A DNA stretch of 64,000 nucleotides from Coemansia sp. RSA 487 (Eukaryota; Kickxellomycota; Kickxellomycetes; Kickxellales; Kickxellaceae), in contig JANBRJ010000020.1 of NCBI GenBank assembly GCA_027577595.1, positions 124,001 to 188,000 on the forward strand. The letters run 5' to 3'. Shown here piece by piece: positions 20,188-29,517 of the stretch. Position 1 is the first letter of the stretch. Each line of letters begins with the position of its first letter. Under the pieces are notes generated by a model that was not told the DNA's origin, did no database searches, and saw only the letters and a program-made list of their open reading frames with translations. Made by a program: the position numbers and the translations under genes.

Positions 20188-21853
20188 TGTTGTGTCAAGG
20201 CCGCCTTCCCAGTGCACTTTCAAGTCTACAATTCGACACCTGCGTCAGTGCAAGCACAAAGCAATGTTTCTGAGCAAGCAAGCGACCGCGTGTCTGAAGC
20301 CAGCAGTTAACTAAGGAAGCGAATAGATAAAGAAATAGAAGAACGTTGGCCAGAAAACTAAAAGAAGAGAAAAGAAGGGCGTTGTTGTGCACAGCCTCCC
20401 CCTCTCCCTCTCTGTGCATCAAGGACTTTATTCTTTATTATCAAAGCTGATGTCACTTGTTTCAGCTCCAAGAATAAAATAAAAAGCCAGGTTGATATAA
20501 TCAAAATGACGGCTTCCTGCATGTGTAGACAAGGCAGAGAAGGGAGCAAACCGTACACTACGTTTAAGGAGCATTAGAGACATTTATAGATAATGCGGCA
20601 TCAAGTGCGCCGCTGCTTACCTTGCAAGAGGATTCATAGTGACGCTTGAGTGATGGCTACTGTATGCCCGGCTACAGAACACTGCGACTAGAGTAAATAC
20701 AAATAGAATAGAATGCTAATTGAAGAGTAGAATGAAGGGGAGTTGCTTTTACATGCAAGAAATGATTGCTAAGAAATTCCGCCAGGAGAGAAGAATATTT
20801 GGCAGTTTAAAAAAAGCGTATGACCCCAGGTGACACAAGTGACAATCAGACTATTGAAGGAAAAATACAGGTCAAAAAAAAACATGGCAATCAGGCCACA
20901 GAGCCCATGAAAAGCTCCTACTTCTCCTCCTTTTACTCTCGCGGACTAAAGTCGAAATATATATTTCTTTTTATGTAAGTGTTGGTTCCACTCCGATGCA
21001 ACCATTGCTGATCCACACGCAAGGGTATCACGAAGTCAGATGGCGAGAAACGAGGAGGCTAGTGGGAATACACGATGGATGCGGTATCTCTAAGGATGGC
21101 AGAACAACGATGGATGCGGCTTTCTGAAAGATGGATAATGGATGCGATCGACAATAGCAGACATTTCCGAGAAATGCGCAAAGTTTTTTGAGCTCGCCAT
21201 TTTGCAAAATGAATGCCGATTTTGAATCAGCTGAATTTGCTCTACGGCGAAATTGATATTCAGCCCCTTGCGTTTTTGAGAGCTATCCCTCTACCCAGCT
21301 CGATCAGCTATATCCGAGACTGTAATCGAAGAAGCCTTTATTAGCAGCTAGGCTGGCTGAAACAGACAATAGGCGCCAGAAGATAATGCCTGCAGAACCA
21401 AAAACGACATTATAAACCCCAAATTCATAGCGGCTGTGGTAGATGTATGCCAACCAAGCGTATCAGCGTATGCGCTGGTGGGCGTCGTCTCTGGCATATA
21501 GTCGCGCCTCCCCTTGTATCTTCGAAGCAGAGCGCAAACACAGACAAAACGAACTTTTGGCTATAAAGGAGCTTGAGGGTGTGGGGAGTCTTGGGGGTTT
21601 TTGTCTTTGGGCCACTGCAGTAGTGGATGGAATATTCCTATAGAGATTCCGGCGTAACAATGTTCTGTAGCGAGCCAACCACGCGTATATCCCTCCATCC
21701 ATAGCCACTCGTTTTCCCCTTGCGTAACGGCAATTATATAGATTAGTAACTCTGCTTGCTCCATACTTGTATGCACCCTGTACTAACTCTAACTCTCTGA
21801 CGATCTACCGTATGGCGTGTGTTTTTCTGCTTTTGGCGTGTCTCTGTAGCAAT
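20188..21853. other. 1.7-kb gap upstream of RPS0
   Basis: No protein gene is supported. It contains a pyrimidine-rich stretch at 20920-20940, a perfect GTAAGT donor at 20975, TACTAAC at 21781-21787 and CTCTGTAG ending at 21849. These could bound a long 5' UTR intron of RPS0. The motif ATGGATGCG recurs at about 21075, 21110 and 21138 (first two 35 bp apart). Confidence 0.45.
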
Positions 21854-22696
21854 ATGTCGCACGTTCCCGCTTGCCTCAATGCCACCGAGGAGGACATCCA
21901 GCTTCTGCTGAGCGCCAAGGCCCACCTTGGAGCGCAGAATGTCGACTCGCACATGCTCCCCTACGTCCACAAGCGCCGTGATGACGGTGTCCACCTCATC
22001 AACCCCGTCAAGACCTGGGAGAAGCTGGTCCTTGCGGCCCGCATCATCGCAGCCATCGAGGATCCGCATGATGTTTGTGTGATCTCTTCGCGCCCGTCCG
22101 GCCAGCGTGCGGTCCTCAAGTTCGGCGCCAACACCGGTGCCCAGGCCATTGCCGGTCGCTTCACCCCGGGTAACTTCACTAACTACATTACCCGCAAGTT
22201 CAAGGAGCCCCGTCTGATCGTCATCACCGACACCCGTGCCGACGAGCAGGCTATCAGGGAGGCGTCGTACGTCAACATCCCGGTCATTGCGTTCTGCAAC
22301 ACCGACTCTTCGCTGAAGCACGTTGACGTTGCCATCCCCATCAACAACTCGAGCAAGCACGCCATCGGGCTCGGCTACTGGCTCTTGGCCCGCGAGGTCC
22401 TCCGTCTGCGCGGCACCCTTTCCCGCGACGAGGCCTGGGACATCATGGTCGATATGTTCTTCTACCGCGACCCCGAAGAGGTTGAGAAGGAGCAGGAGGC
22501 CGCTGGCGAGAAGCCCGAGGAGGGCAACAACTGGGAGGCTGCCGAGGGCGGCGCTGCTGCTGCTGCTCTTGCCAACGCCGCTGCTGGCGGCAACTGGGAC
22601 CCGACTGCTGCTGAGGGCGACTGGTCCGCTGAGGGCGGCGCTTCTGCTGCCGACTGGGCTACCGATGGCGCCACCACCTCTGGCTGGGGTGCCTAA
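21854..22696 (+). CDS. RPS0: 40S ribosomal protein uS2 (Rps0/RPSA)
   Basis: Small-subunit ribosomal protein needed for 18S rRNA maturation. 280 residues from [19 protein letters not shown], aligned with the usual Rps0 start. [40 protein letters not shown] and [14 protein letters not shown] are family signatures. The acidic C-terminal tail contains Trp/Asp/Glu repeats ([25 protein letters not shown]), as in RPSA. Strong codon bias (C/G-ending codons) fits a highly expressed gene. The upstream open frame starts from TTG and is not coding by homology. Confidence 0.96.
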   Translation: MSHVPACLNATEEDIQLLLSAKAHLGAQNVDSHMLPYVHKRRDDGVHLINPVKTWEKLVLAARIIAAIEDPHDVCVISSRPSGQRAVLKFGANTGAQAIAGRFTPGNFTNYITRKFKEPRLIVITDTRADEQAIREASYVNIPVIAFCNTDSSLKHVDVAIPINNSSKHAIGLGYWLLAREVLRLRGTLSRDEAWDIMVDMFFYRDPEEVEKEQEAAGEKPEEGNNWEAAEGGAAAAALANAAAGGNWDPTAAEGDWSAEGGASAADWATDGATTSGWGA

Positions 22697-23132
22697 AGTG
22701 TGGGAGCGCAGCACAGGGAGGACGGGCGGGGCGCAAAAGGAGGAGAGTCCTTGTTTTGCTAAGTGCTACGTCCAACCAAACCAAACTCCTACAAAGTCAG
22801 GAGCTGCTAGCAATACTTGTTTCCATTTCTTGCTGTTTCAACTCTGAAAAGAAAATTTACTTTACCATCTTGATCTTGGAAGAGCGTGTGGGAAGGGGGG
22901 GTGCATGCTGTAAGCAGCAGTTGTGATCTGTGCGCATCAACAACAGCAGATTGTGGATCAGAGGGGGAAATAGCCAACCCAAAACGCGACACCAAACAAA
23001 CAGAGCTTCTTGCTTTTTGATCTGTGCTTTCGCTTTTTTTTTCAATCTTCAGTTTTCTTTTTCCATTGCCGTGTTTGGTGTTGTGGTCTTATAGCTGTGA
23101 ATTGTGCTGACTGTGGTTGTAGCGGCAAGCAT
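22697..23132. other. Intergenic, MDM10 promoter
   Basis: About 435 bp between same-strand genes. No gene is seen. It includes T-rich runs at 23030-23065. Confidence 0.5.
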
Positions 23133-24503
23133 ATGGTTTTTACAACTCCCGATTACTTTCCTGCTCTTACTCGCGAATTCCACCGCGAGACACGCTGGGA
23201 TGAGAAAAACACATACTCGTCGTTTTGCAGGTTTTCGCAGGCCATTCTTGATTTCCAAATTCCTTATGGCGTGTCTGTGAGCACGGGCCGTGGCGTGAGC
23301 AGCAGCCTAAATTCGCAGCTCACGTTCTCAATGGTGCCCAGCAGGGCCTCTTCAATCGGCTATCTTGCTTCGTCACGGCCGCTTTTTGTTGATTCTACGC
23401 GCAAGACCAAACAATCGTTTGACTCTGGCAACGACGCCAAGCTGGGTGCCGATAAGACAACAGCCGAAGGCAGCAGTGCTGATGCAGAGATGCTGACTGG
23501 ATTCTCGCCGTCTATCGGGACCAACACAAGCAGGGTTGTGGACGGTGCTGGAACGCTTCCGAGCTTTGCCTTTGCCAGGCAGCAACAGATCGAAGACGAA
23601 CGCAACTTCCTACAATGCATCAGAGCCGGGGTGTGGAAGTGCAGATGGGATGCTAGCGAGTCAGATACAGATACCACAGCACCGGGGCGGCTAGATCGTA
23701 CAGGCGACTTTCTCATGGTTGCGCAGATGTATCCGTCCCTGTCGTCGATCACTGGCTCGTGCACCGTGCGCAGGTCGCCAACGTCGGAGGTATCGGTGAG
23801 CGGAATAAGCGTTGCTGGTGTACACCCTGATCTGCAGCTTGTCGTGCAGCACACCATCAACAAGCGCAAGTGGAGCACAGAGAGCATATTCGGAACAAAC
23901 GGCAAGCTCATCGGGCTGCGTGGACAGTACAATATCGGAGACGCCCAGGCGCTGGACAATGCCGCCCAGACATACTACAGAGACGGCGGCAGCAGCAGCG
24001 AGGCCCGGCGAGCCCTGGATGAAAAGATGAATGGCAGGTTTTCTGTTGGTGGCGAGGCATATTTTGGCGTGCAAGAGTCAAGCGGAGGCATCTCGCTAGG
24101 CGGGCGCTACCGCCACGACTTTCCGCTTCTGTCAGAGCTGACCTGTGTCGCCAACCCGCTCATGGGCCATCTGTCTCTTGCATGGGCGCAGCAGCTGCGG
24201 CCGCGGCTGTGCGCGGCTTCCAGATACAACTTTAATGTCTTCAGTCTGAGCTCCGATCTTGCGATGGGGCTAGAGTGGCAGCTGGACGATAGCAGCATCG
24301 TCAAGGCGCGGTGGAGCGACTCGCAAGGCCTGCAGCTTCTTCTGGACGCCCACCTAAGCAATATGGTTTTTAGCATGGGCGTTGTTGTCGGCGGCATTGG
24401 TGCTGGTGCTACTGCAATGGGGACCGGAAAAGCCCCATTGTCTTCGTCTGGTATAAGGCGGGCTGTGCGGTCCTTTGGCCTGCAGTTCCAGTGGTTCCTG
24501 TAA
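23133..24503 (+). CDS. MDM10: Mitochondrial outer-membrane beta-barrel Mdm10
   Basis: Mdm10 is the outer-membrane anchor of the ER-mitochondria encounter structure (ERMES) and also assists the SAM complex in Tom40 assembly. 456 residues. It begins MVFTTPDYFPALTREFH, then WDEKNTYSSFCRFSQAILDFQIPYG, the Mdm10 N-terminal signature. Later strands (GGEAYFGVQESSGGISLGGRY, ASRYNFNVFSLSSDLAMGLEW, in parts) are amphipathic and porin-like. The protein ends FGLQFQWFL, matching the conserved last strand FGIQFQ. A loop of about 65 residues (about 80-145) is low complexity. ATG 23133 is the family start; the open frame upstream begins with TTG. Confidence 0.88.
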   Translation: MVFTTPDYFPALTREFHRETRWDEKNTYSSFCRFSQAILDFQIPYGVSVSTGRGVSSSLNSQLTFSMVPSRASSIGYLASSRPLFVDSTRKTKQSFDSGNDAKLGADKTTAEGSSADAEMLTGFSPSIGTNTSRVVDGAGTLPSFAFARQQQIEDERNFLQCIRAGVWKCRWDASESDTDTTAPGRLDRTGDFLMVAQMYPSLSSITGSCTVRRSPTSEVSVSGISVAGVHPDLQLVVQHTINKRKWSTESIFGTNGKLIGLRGQYNIGDAQALDNAAQTYYRDGGSSSEARRALDEKMNGRFSVGGEAYFGVQESSGGISLGGRYRHDFPLLSELTCVANPLMGHLSLAWAQQLRPRLCAASRYNFNVFSLSSDLAMGLEWQLDDSSIVKARWSDSQGLQLLLDAHLSNMVFSMGVVVGGIGAGATAMGTGKAPLSSSGIRRAVRSFGLQFQWFL

Positions 24504-25005
24504 CCACCTCCCCCTCTCCCAAGTATACAGTTCGTCCCTGTTTTCCCCCAAATGAGATATAAAAAATTCCCTGGAAGAATGGCATGCACTTTTGACCATC
24601 CTCCAGAATGGACGAGGATGATTTATTTGTCTTTGTGTCTGCCAACTTGAGCAAGAATTTTTTTGCCCATCTTTCTTTCCTCCTTTGCCTCCCCTTGCCC
24701 TTGCCGTTTGTTCTTCTTTCCATGATACTGCTGCGCTTTTTTGTCTCCTCTTTACTCTTTGCAATTTGCCCTAATCTTTCTCCTTTTCTATCTCTCGCCG
24801 CTCTTTCTTTTTTGTATTATTCCCTGCCCGTCCGCCGACCAAAAAAAACTTGCTTTTTTATACAAGTCAGAACGAAAAGCTCCATTTGTTGTCTGCAGAG
24901 CCTGCCGTTTGTCTGTTCTTTTCTGAATTGCCCTTGCTTGTCTCGATTTAGTGTTTCCCTCCTCCCCTTTCAGCCCAACCAACCAACTGTTTTCGCACCT
25001 CAGTA
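24504..25005. other. Intergenic, pyrimidine-rich promoter
   Basis: About 500 bp, strongly CT-rich on the plus strand from 24655 to 25000. It gives spurious open frames rich in Phe/Leu/Ser. No gene is called. Confidence 0.5.
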
Positions 25006-26457
25006 ATGCCGCAAGGTAAACGAATTCACACTCCAGGCTCTGCTGGCGAGACTACCGGCTGCATCGACATTCCAACCCTGCACACACCAACGCCATTGCT
25101 GTACTCGACTATTATGAGTAAACAAGCTGGGTGCAACGTCTGGCTCAAACTTGAGAACATGCAGCCCACACAGTCGTTCAAGATAAGGGGCATAGGGAGC
25201 ATGTGCGCCAAGGCGGTTCTTGATCAGGGGGCAAAGCGGTTTGTGGCGGTTGGTGATACCAATGCAGCGCTGGCGGTTGCGTACAGCGGACGCCAGCTGG
25301 GAGTTCCTGTGGCGGTGTTTGTGCCTGCAGGCATTCAGCCGTCAATAATTCGGCCAAAGATCGAGCTTGAGGGAGCTGACGTGGTTGAGGGCGGAAGGAC
25401 AGTAGGTGATGCATACAGTGCCGCATGTGTATATGTACAGAACAACGACGGTGCGGTTCTGGTTGACTCGGCCGACAACCCTGCTGTTGTACTGGGAAAT
25501 GCCACCATTATATCCGAGATAGGCATCCAGCTTCAGCGCAAGGAGCCTGCCGCTGTAATCACATCTGTTGGAAGCGGTGGTCTCCTTGCAGGCATTGTCA
25601 CTGGCCTGCACCAATGCCGGTGGCAGAGGGTTCCGGTTATTGCTGCCGAGACACACAACACGAACACGTTTCAAAAAGCGCTTTTGTTTGGCTCGGACGA
25701 CCCGTCTCCAACTAACCGTGGCGCTTCTGGAAGAGGAAAGCCGGGCGGTACGGGCATAGCAAGTAAAAAGCAAAGGGGTAGCGACATAAACACACCTTTT
25801 ATCTCGTTGCTGCCGTCTTTGAATAGCGAAGCGTGTGGAGATAGCGATTCTAAGGACATTGTCGTCACTGGGGGCGGCAAGACGTGTGCGAGACCCGACA
25901 CTAAGAGCGTGTATTCGGTGTGTGGGGGACGTGCCCGTGCGAGTGGTGGTGATAGTCGGCAGCAAGAGCCAACAGTCGCAACGTGTTTGTCGTCGGGATC
26001 CATCTGCTCAAGAGCGCTGGAACTATCGCAGGCGCATCCGGTAGTTCCTGTCTCGATATCCGAGGCAATGGCTGTTGAGGCCTGCCGTCGTCTTTTGGAC
26101 GACCATCACCTTCTTGTAGAAGCAGGGAGCGCAGCGGCATTGAGCATTGTTGGAAAGGGAATCATCCACCAAATTGTACCAGAGCTTGATCACGAAAGTC
26201 ATGTTGTGGTTGTGGTGACTGGCGGCGCAAACATTAGCTTTGATCGCTTGGAGGCGTATCGCCAGCGGTTCCCATACCCTGCGCCGATCATTGCAAAGTC
26301 TGGACAGGAGATATTTCTGTGCATGAGTGACACTGCTCTTCCGGCAACAACCAGTGCTGCAATACCGCTATCGACGCCAACTGCCTCTGTAAGTGCCTCT
26401 CCAGCACCAAATACGCTGGACGCAGTGTCGCTCACGCCAGTCGCAGCATCGAAGTAA
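25006..26457 (+). CDS. PLP-dependent serine/threonine dehydratase-like protein
   Basis: Fold-type II pyridoxal-phosphate enzyme of the L-serine dehydratase (Cha1/SDS) group, converting serine or threonine to a 2-oxo acid and ammonia. 483 residues. The PLP lysine lies in TQSFKIRG. The glycine-rich phosphate loop is VGSGGLLAG and a serine-dehydratase-like end VEAGSAAALSIV is present. Oddities: the usual SSGGNAG/SHGNHA loop reads VGDTNAALA, and about 95 residues of low-complexity sequence (about 225-320) interrupt the second half. The insert contains no stop in frame but could hide an unrecognised intron. The C-terminal about 45 residues are Ala/Ser/Thr-rich. Activity is likely but not certain. 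Confidence 0.78.
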   Translation: MPQGKRIHTPGSAGETTGCIDIPTLHTPTPLLYSTIMSKQAGCNVWLKLENMQPTQSFKIRGIGSMCAKAVLDQGAKRFVAVGDTNAALAVAYSGRQLGVPVAVFVPAGIQPSIIRPKIELEGADVVEGGRTVGDAYSAACVYVQNNDGAVLVDSADNPAVVLGNATIISEIGIQLQRKEPAAVITSVGSGGLLAGIVTGLHQCRWQRVPVIAAETHNTNTFQKALLFGSDDPSPTNRGASGRGKPGGTGIASKKQRGSDINTPFISLLPSLNSEACGDSDSKDIVVTGGGKTCARPDTKSVYSVCGGRARASGGDSRQQEPTVATCLSSGSICSRALELSQAHPVVPVSISEAMAVEACRRLLDDHHLLVEAGSAAALSIVGKGIIHQIVPELDHESHVVVVVTGGANISFDRLEAYRQRFPYPAPIIAKSGQEIFLCMSDTALPATTSAAIPLSTPTASVSASPAPNTLDAVSLTPVAASK

Positions 26458-26932
26458 CCACTTTCATTGAAATCGGCTTTGTTGCGTCTTGTTGCGATAT
26501 TTTTCCACTGGGTAATAAGCCAAGGAGTAGAAAATAGCTGTTAATTTTTATCTGCTCTTTATTTATTTATTTATTTTCATCTACTGTACTCTTTGATGGA
26601 ATTTGTATGTGTAAATCGCGATTATAGTATTGTTTATGGCAAATTCTCCACTTCTAACACTGTGGCTAGGACATTCACTCTTTTGTATTTGGCCTGTTCT
26701 ATGCGATATGATATGCTTCAAAGGAACGGAAATTCGAAGCATTTTTCATATGAGCTGCAGCCATACTTTATACCTTTTCAATGATAGATATCCGTAATCA
26801 AACTACGTTTAGCTAGCGCCATAGCACGTGCTTTAATTTCTCTCATCGTTTTTTGTCTATTTTCATTAGCCTCTTGTGTGGCCGCTAAGCACCATCATCT
26901 AAAACACAGCGACGGAACGACGGAACCAAAGC
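26458..26932. other. Intergenic, THG1 promoter
   Basis: About 475 bp, AT-rich, with a TTTA repeat near 26563-26577. No gene is called. Confidence 0.5.
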
Positions 26933-27940
26933 ATGGCAAAGTCCAAGTACGAATACGTGCGAAGCTTTGAGATCGAGGACCGGCTCCTCCCCAGCACGTG
27001 GCTTGTTGCGCGGATTGACGGACAGGGCTTCACAAAGTTCACTGCGCTGCACGGGTTTACAAAGCCAAACGACGTGCGTGCGCTGAAGCTGATGAACCGC
27101 GCGGCAAAGACGGTGATGGAAAGCATGCAGGAGATTGTGCTGGGATATGGCCAGAGCGACGAGTACAGCTTTGTTTTCTCCAAGGATGCCAAGGCCTACG
27201 ACCGCCGTGCTAGCAAGCTCTCGACGCTTTTGGTCAGCCGCTTTACTTCGGCGTATGTGTTCTACTGGAGCGAGTTCTTTGCTGACACGCCGCTCAAGCT
27301 CCTTCCGGCCTTTGATTCGCGGATTGTGATGTATCCGGCAGACAGGATACTTCGCGACTACTTGTGCTGGCGGCAAGCCGACTGCCATATCAACAATATG
27401 TACAATACATGTTTCTGGGCACTTGTAAAAAAGGGCGGTTTGTCCCAAAAGGATGCGGAGAAGCGGCTTTCGGTAAGTGTCTTGTATTTTGGCGATGTTG
27501 GTAGAGCTTTTGTTGAATCATTCAATCCACCTGCTCTCACCGTCATTGTTTTGATATGTGGTTTGCACTGATTCATAATTGTTTGTTTCTGTTTCGTTTT
27601 ATGTTAGGGCACGTTGTCAAAGGACAAGAACGAGCTTTTGTTCAGTGAGTTTGGCATAAATTACAACGATGAAGACGAGATTTTCAAAAAGGGCAGTATA
27701 CTAATCCGTGACAAGCAGCTTGCCGATGTGCCAGGCCCTGATGGCAAGCCAACAAAGCGAACCAAGGTCATTGTCAGCATCCTCCACTGCGACATCATCA
27801 AGGACACGTTTTGGAAGCAACATCCAGAGATCCTCAGGGGCAAGCCAACCAGGGCAGAGCGCAAAGAAATCTTGCAGGCGCAGCGCAAGGCCGAACTTTG
27901 TGCTGAAACTGAAAACGAGTCGAAAGCGCAGTCTCCCTAG
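26933..27940 (+). CDS. THG1: tRNA-His guanylyltransferase Thg1
   Basis: Adds the G(-1) to the 5' end of tRNA-His by reverse (3'-5') polymerisation; essential for histidine-tRNA identity. Exon 1 is 26933-27472 and exon 2 is 27608-27940. The 135-bp intron starts GTAAGT and ends GTTAG, in phase 0. The product is 290 residues: MAKSKYEYVRSFE, ARIDGQGFTKF with metal-binding Asp29, GYGQSDEYSF with Ser75-Asp76-Glu77, HINNMYNT, then GTLSKDKNELLFSEFGINY right after the junction, where yeast Thg1 has GTFSNEKQEILFSECGINY. The C-terminal tail beyond yeast Thg1 is short and charged. Confidence 0.96.
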
Positions 27941-28142
27941 TAAATATAAATACCAGCAGATGTCTATTTTTTAGGTTTCAAGTTGCTAGAGTTTATATAC
28001 TTTTCTTACAAGCGTCACAGAGCAGAGCCTGTGAAATAAAGTTTTCAGGCATTTCAAATGCAGCAGGGCCATTTTTGGCTTGCTGATACTACAGCTGGTT
28101 CTGTCAACAACATTCACTTGTATTTTGATGACACGAACCATC

Positions 28143-28506
28143 ACTACAAAAACTTTAAGCAGGGAGAGAAAGCCATTGTGAGTGCACATTGGTAAAAAAA
28201 AAAGCATGCATATTTTGGATCAAATGGGAGGAGGCGTTGGCGCTTTACGTTTAAAATAGAAGCGACGGGCGCAAGTAAATAATAATAGAAATAAGAGATA
28301 GTTCACAGAAGTAGTGCTTTGTAAACGCTGAATAAAACCAAGCAAAACACAGCAACAAAATATCAACAAGATCTTGCCCGGAGTAAACATCATATTATGC
28401 CCACCCAGCGACCATAGACAAAAGGGCTCTCACCAGCCATAAAGTCCCGAGTGAGGACAGCGACGCCTGGCCTGGAAATGTTGCAGGAGCTTCTTAGCAA
28501 TTAAAG
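28143..28506 (-). repeat. Dispersed repeat, copy B (inverted)
   Basis: Reverse-complement match of 1-388. Read on the minus strand it shows the same order of blocks: CTCCTGCAACATTTCCAGG, GTCTATGGTCGCTGGGTGGG, TTATTCAGCGTTTACAAAGC, TGATCCAAAATATGCA and ACCAATGTGCACTCACAATG. The middle block differs from copy A. Similarity ends at 28143, and the other edge can only be compared as far as copy A reaches. It lies between THG1 and GBE1 and contains no gene. Confidence 0.75.
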
Positions 28507-29517
28507 TATATTCACCACTGCATTTTACAGGTACTAATCTTTAAACACCTTTTGTGTTGTAAACGTGCACTTTACTTGTGCTCTGTAGGCTTTGTCACGT
28601 CCAAGCATCGTCAAAGCAACAAGGCAAGCGAATGTTACTTTCGAAAACCAGACAAAAGTATCAATCAGCACACAGGTCCAAGCAGGCATCATCTTCATCA
28701 CATCCACTCTACAGGCAAGTGGCATTGGCCGCGCTGGTTCCTGGCTAGAAAACCAGTGGTGGCCTAGTGCCACATAAGTAATAGTGCTTTTTGATGAGTA
28801 GTTTTCCATTTCAGTATTTCCTAATAGATCAAATAAAAAAGAAAGCTACAGCTATTAAGGAGGCATCGTCGCTTTTTGAAACAGATTGCGCTGTGAATAT
28901 GGTTCTATGTGACACCACATAAAATACTTGAGGTGCTTGGTCCAAGAAACATACACGTTATATCGATTTTGCTGCACGCAAAACCCCTCCTCCCACACAT
29001 GTACATGCATCGTCGAAAGAGACATGCACCTGGTATATGAGCTGGACGCCGACTGCAAATGAAGAAGACCCTGTTCGGTGCATGTGCAGCAGGCAAGAAA
29101 GGTGCAGGAGCGAATGAGAAAAGCCACCAATTGCTGTTTCTCCCACACAACAGCAAGAACACAATCAGTGGGCCCCTCCCCCAATGTGATGAAATGGATA
29201 AGAGATTGATGACATTTGGAGCTTCAGTATCGATTAGAAAACAAAATATTCCATTCTCAAACTGAAAACTAAAAAGAGGAGGAGGGGACAAAAGAAAGAG
29301 GCTTTTTTGTTGAAGGCTTTTAAAAGGGATTACTCCAGCCCCTCCTTTTTGCTGGCTTTGTTCTGTTCATCTTGCACAAACACAATCTATTATTTTTTGT
29401 TTTCTACTCATAGCTCTTCTCTCTTATTTTATTTAACAGGAAGACAAGAAAAACACGCACTCAACGCAGCTTGCTCTCTCCAACTTTGCGCACCGCCTAC
29501 TCAGTGTTTATTCCAGA
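28507..29517. other. Intergenic, GBE1 upstream region
   Basis: About 1 kb. Open frames of 60-130 codons occur on both strands (28534-28809 minus, 28905-29291 minus) but none shows a domain, and overlapping frames on the other strand are equally long. No gene is called. CT-rich sequence before 29450 probably marks the GBE1 promoter. Confidence 0.45.

Noticed and set aside
20610-20700. CTTACCTTGCAAGAGG resembling the 5' end of U1 snRNA
   Set aside because: The U1-70K loop (GATCACGAAG) and the Sm site are absent downstream, so an snRNA call is not supported.
28534-28809. 91-codon minus-strand frame in the GBE1 upstream gap
   Set aside because: No domain, and overlapping plus-strand frames are equally open; could not be separated from chance.
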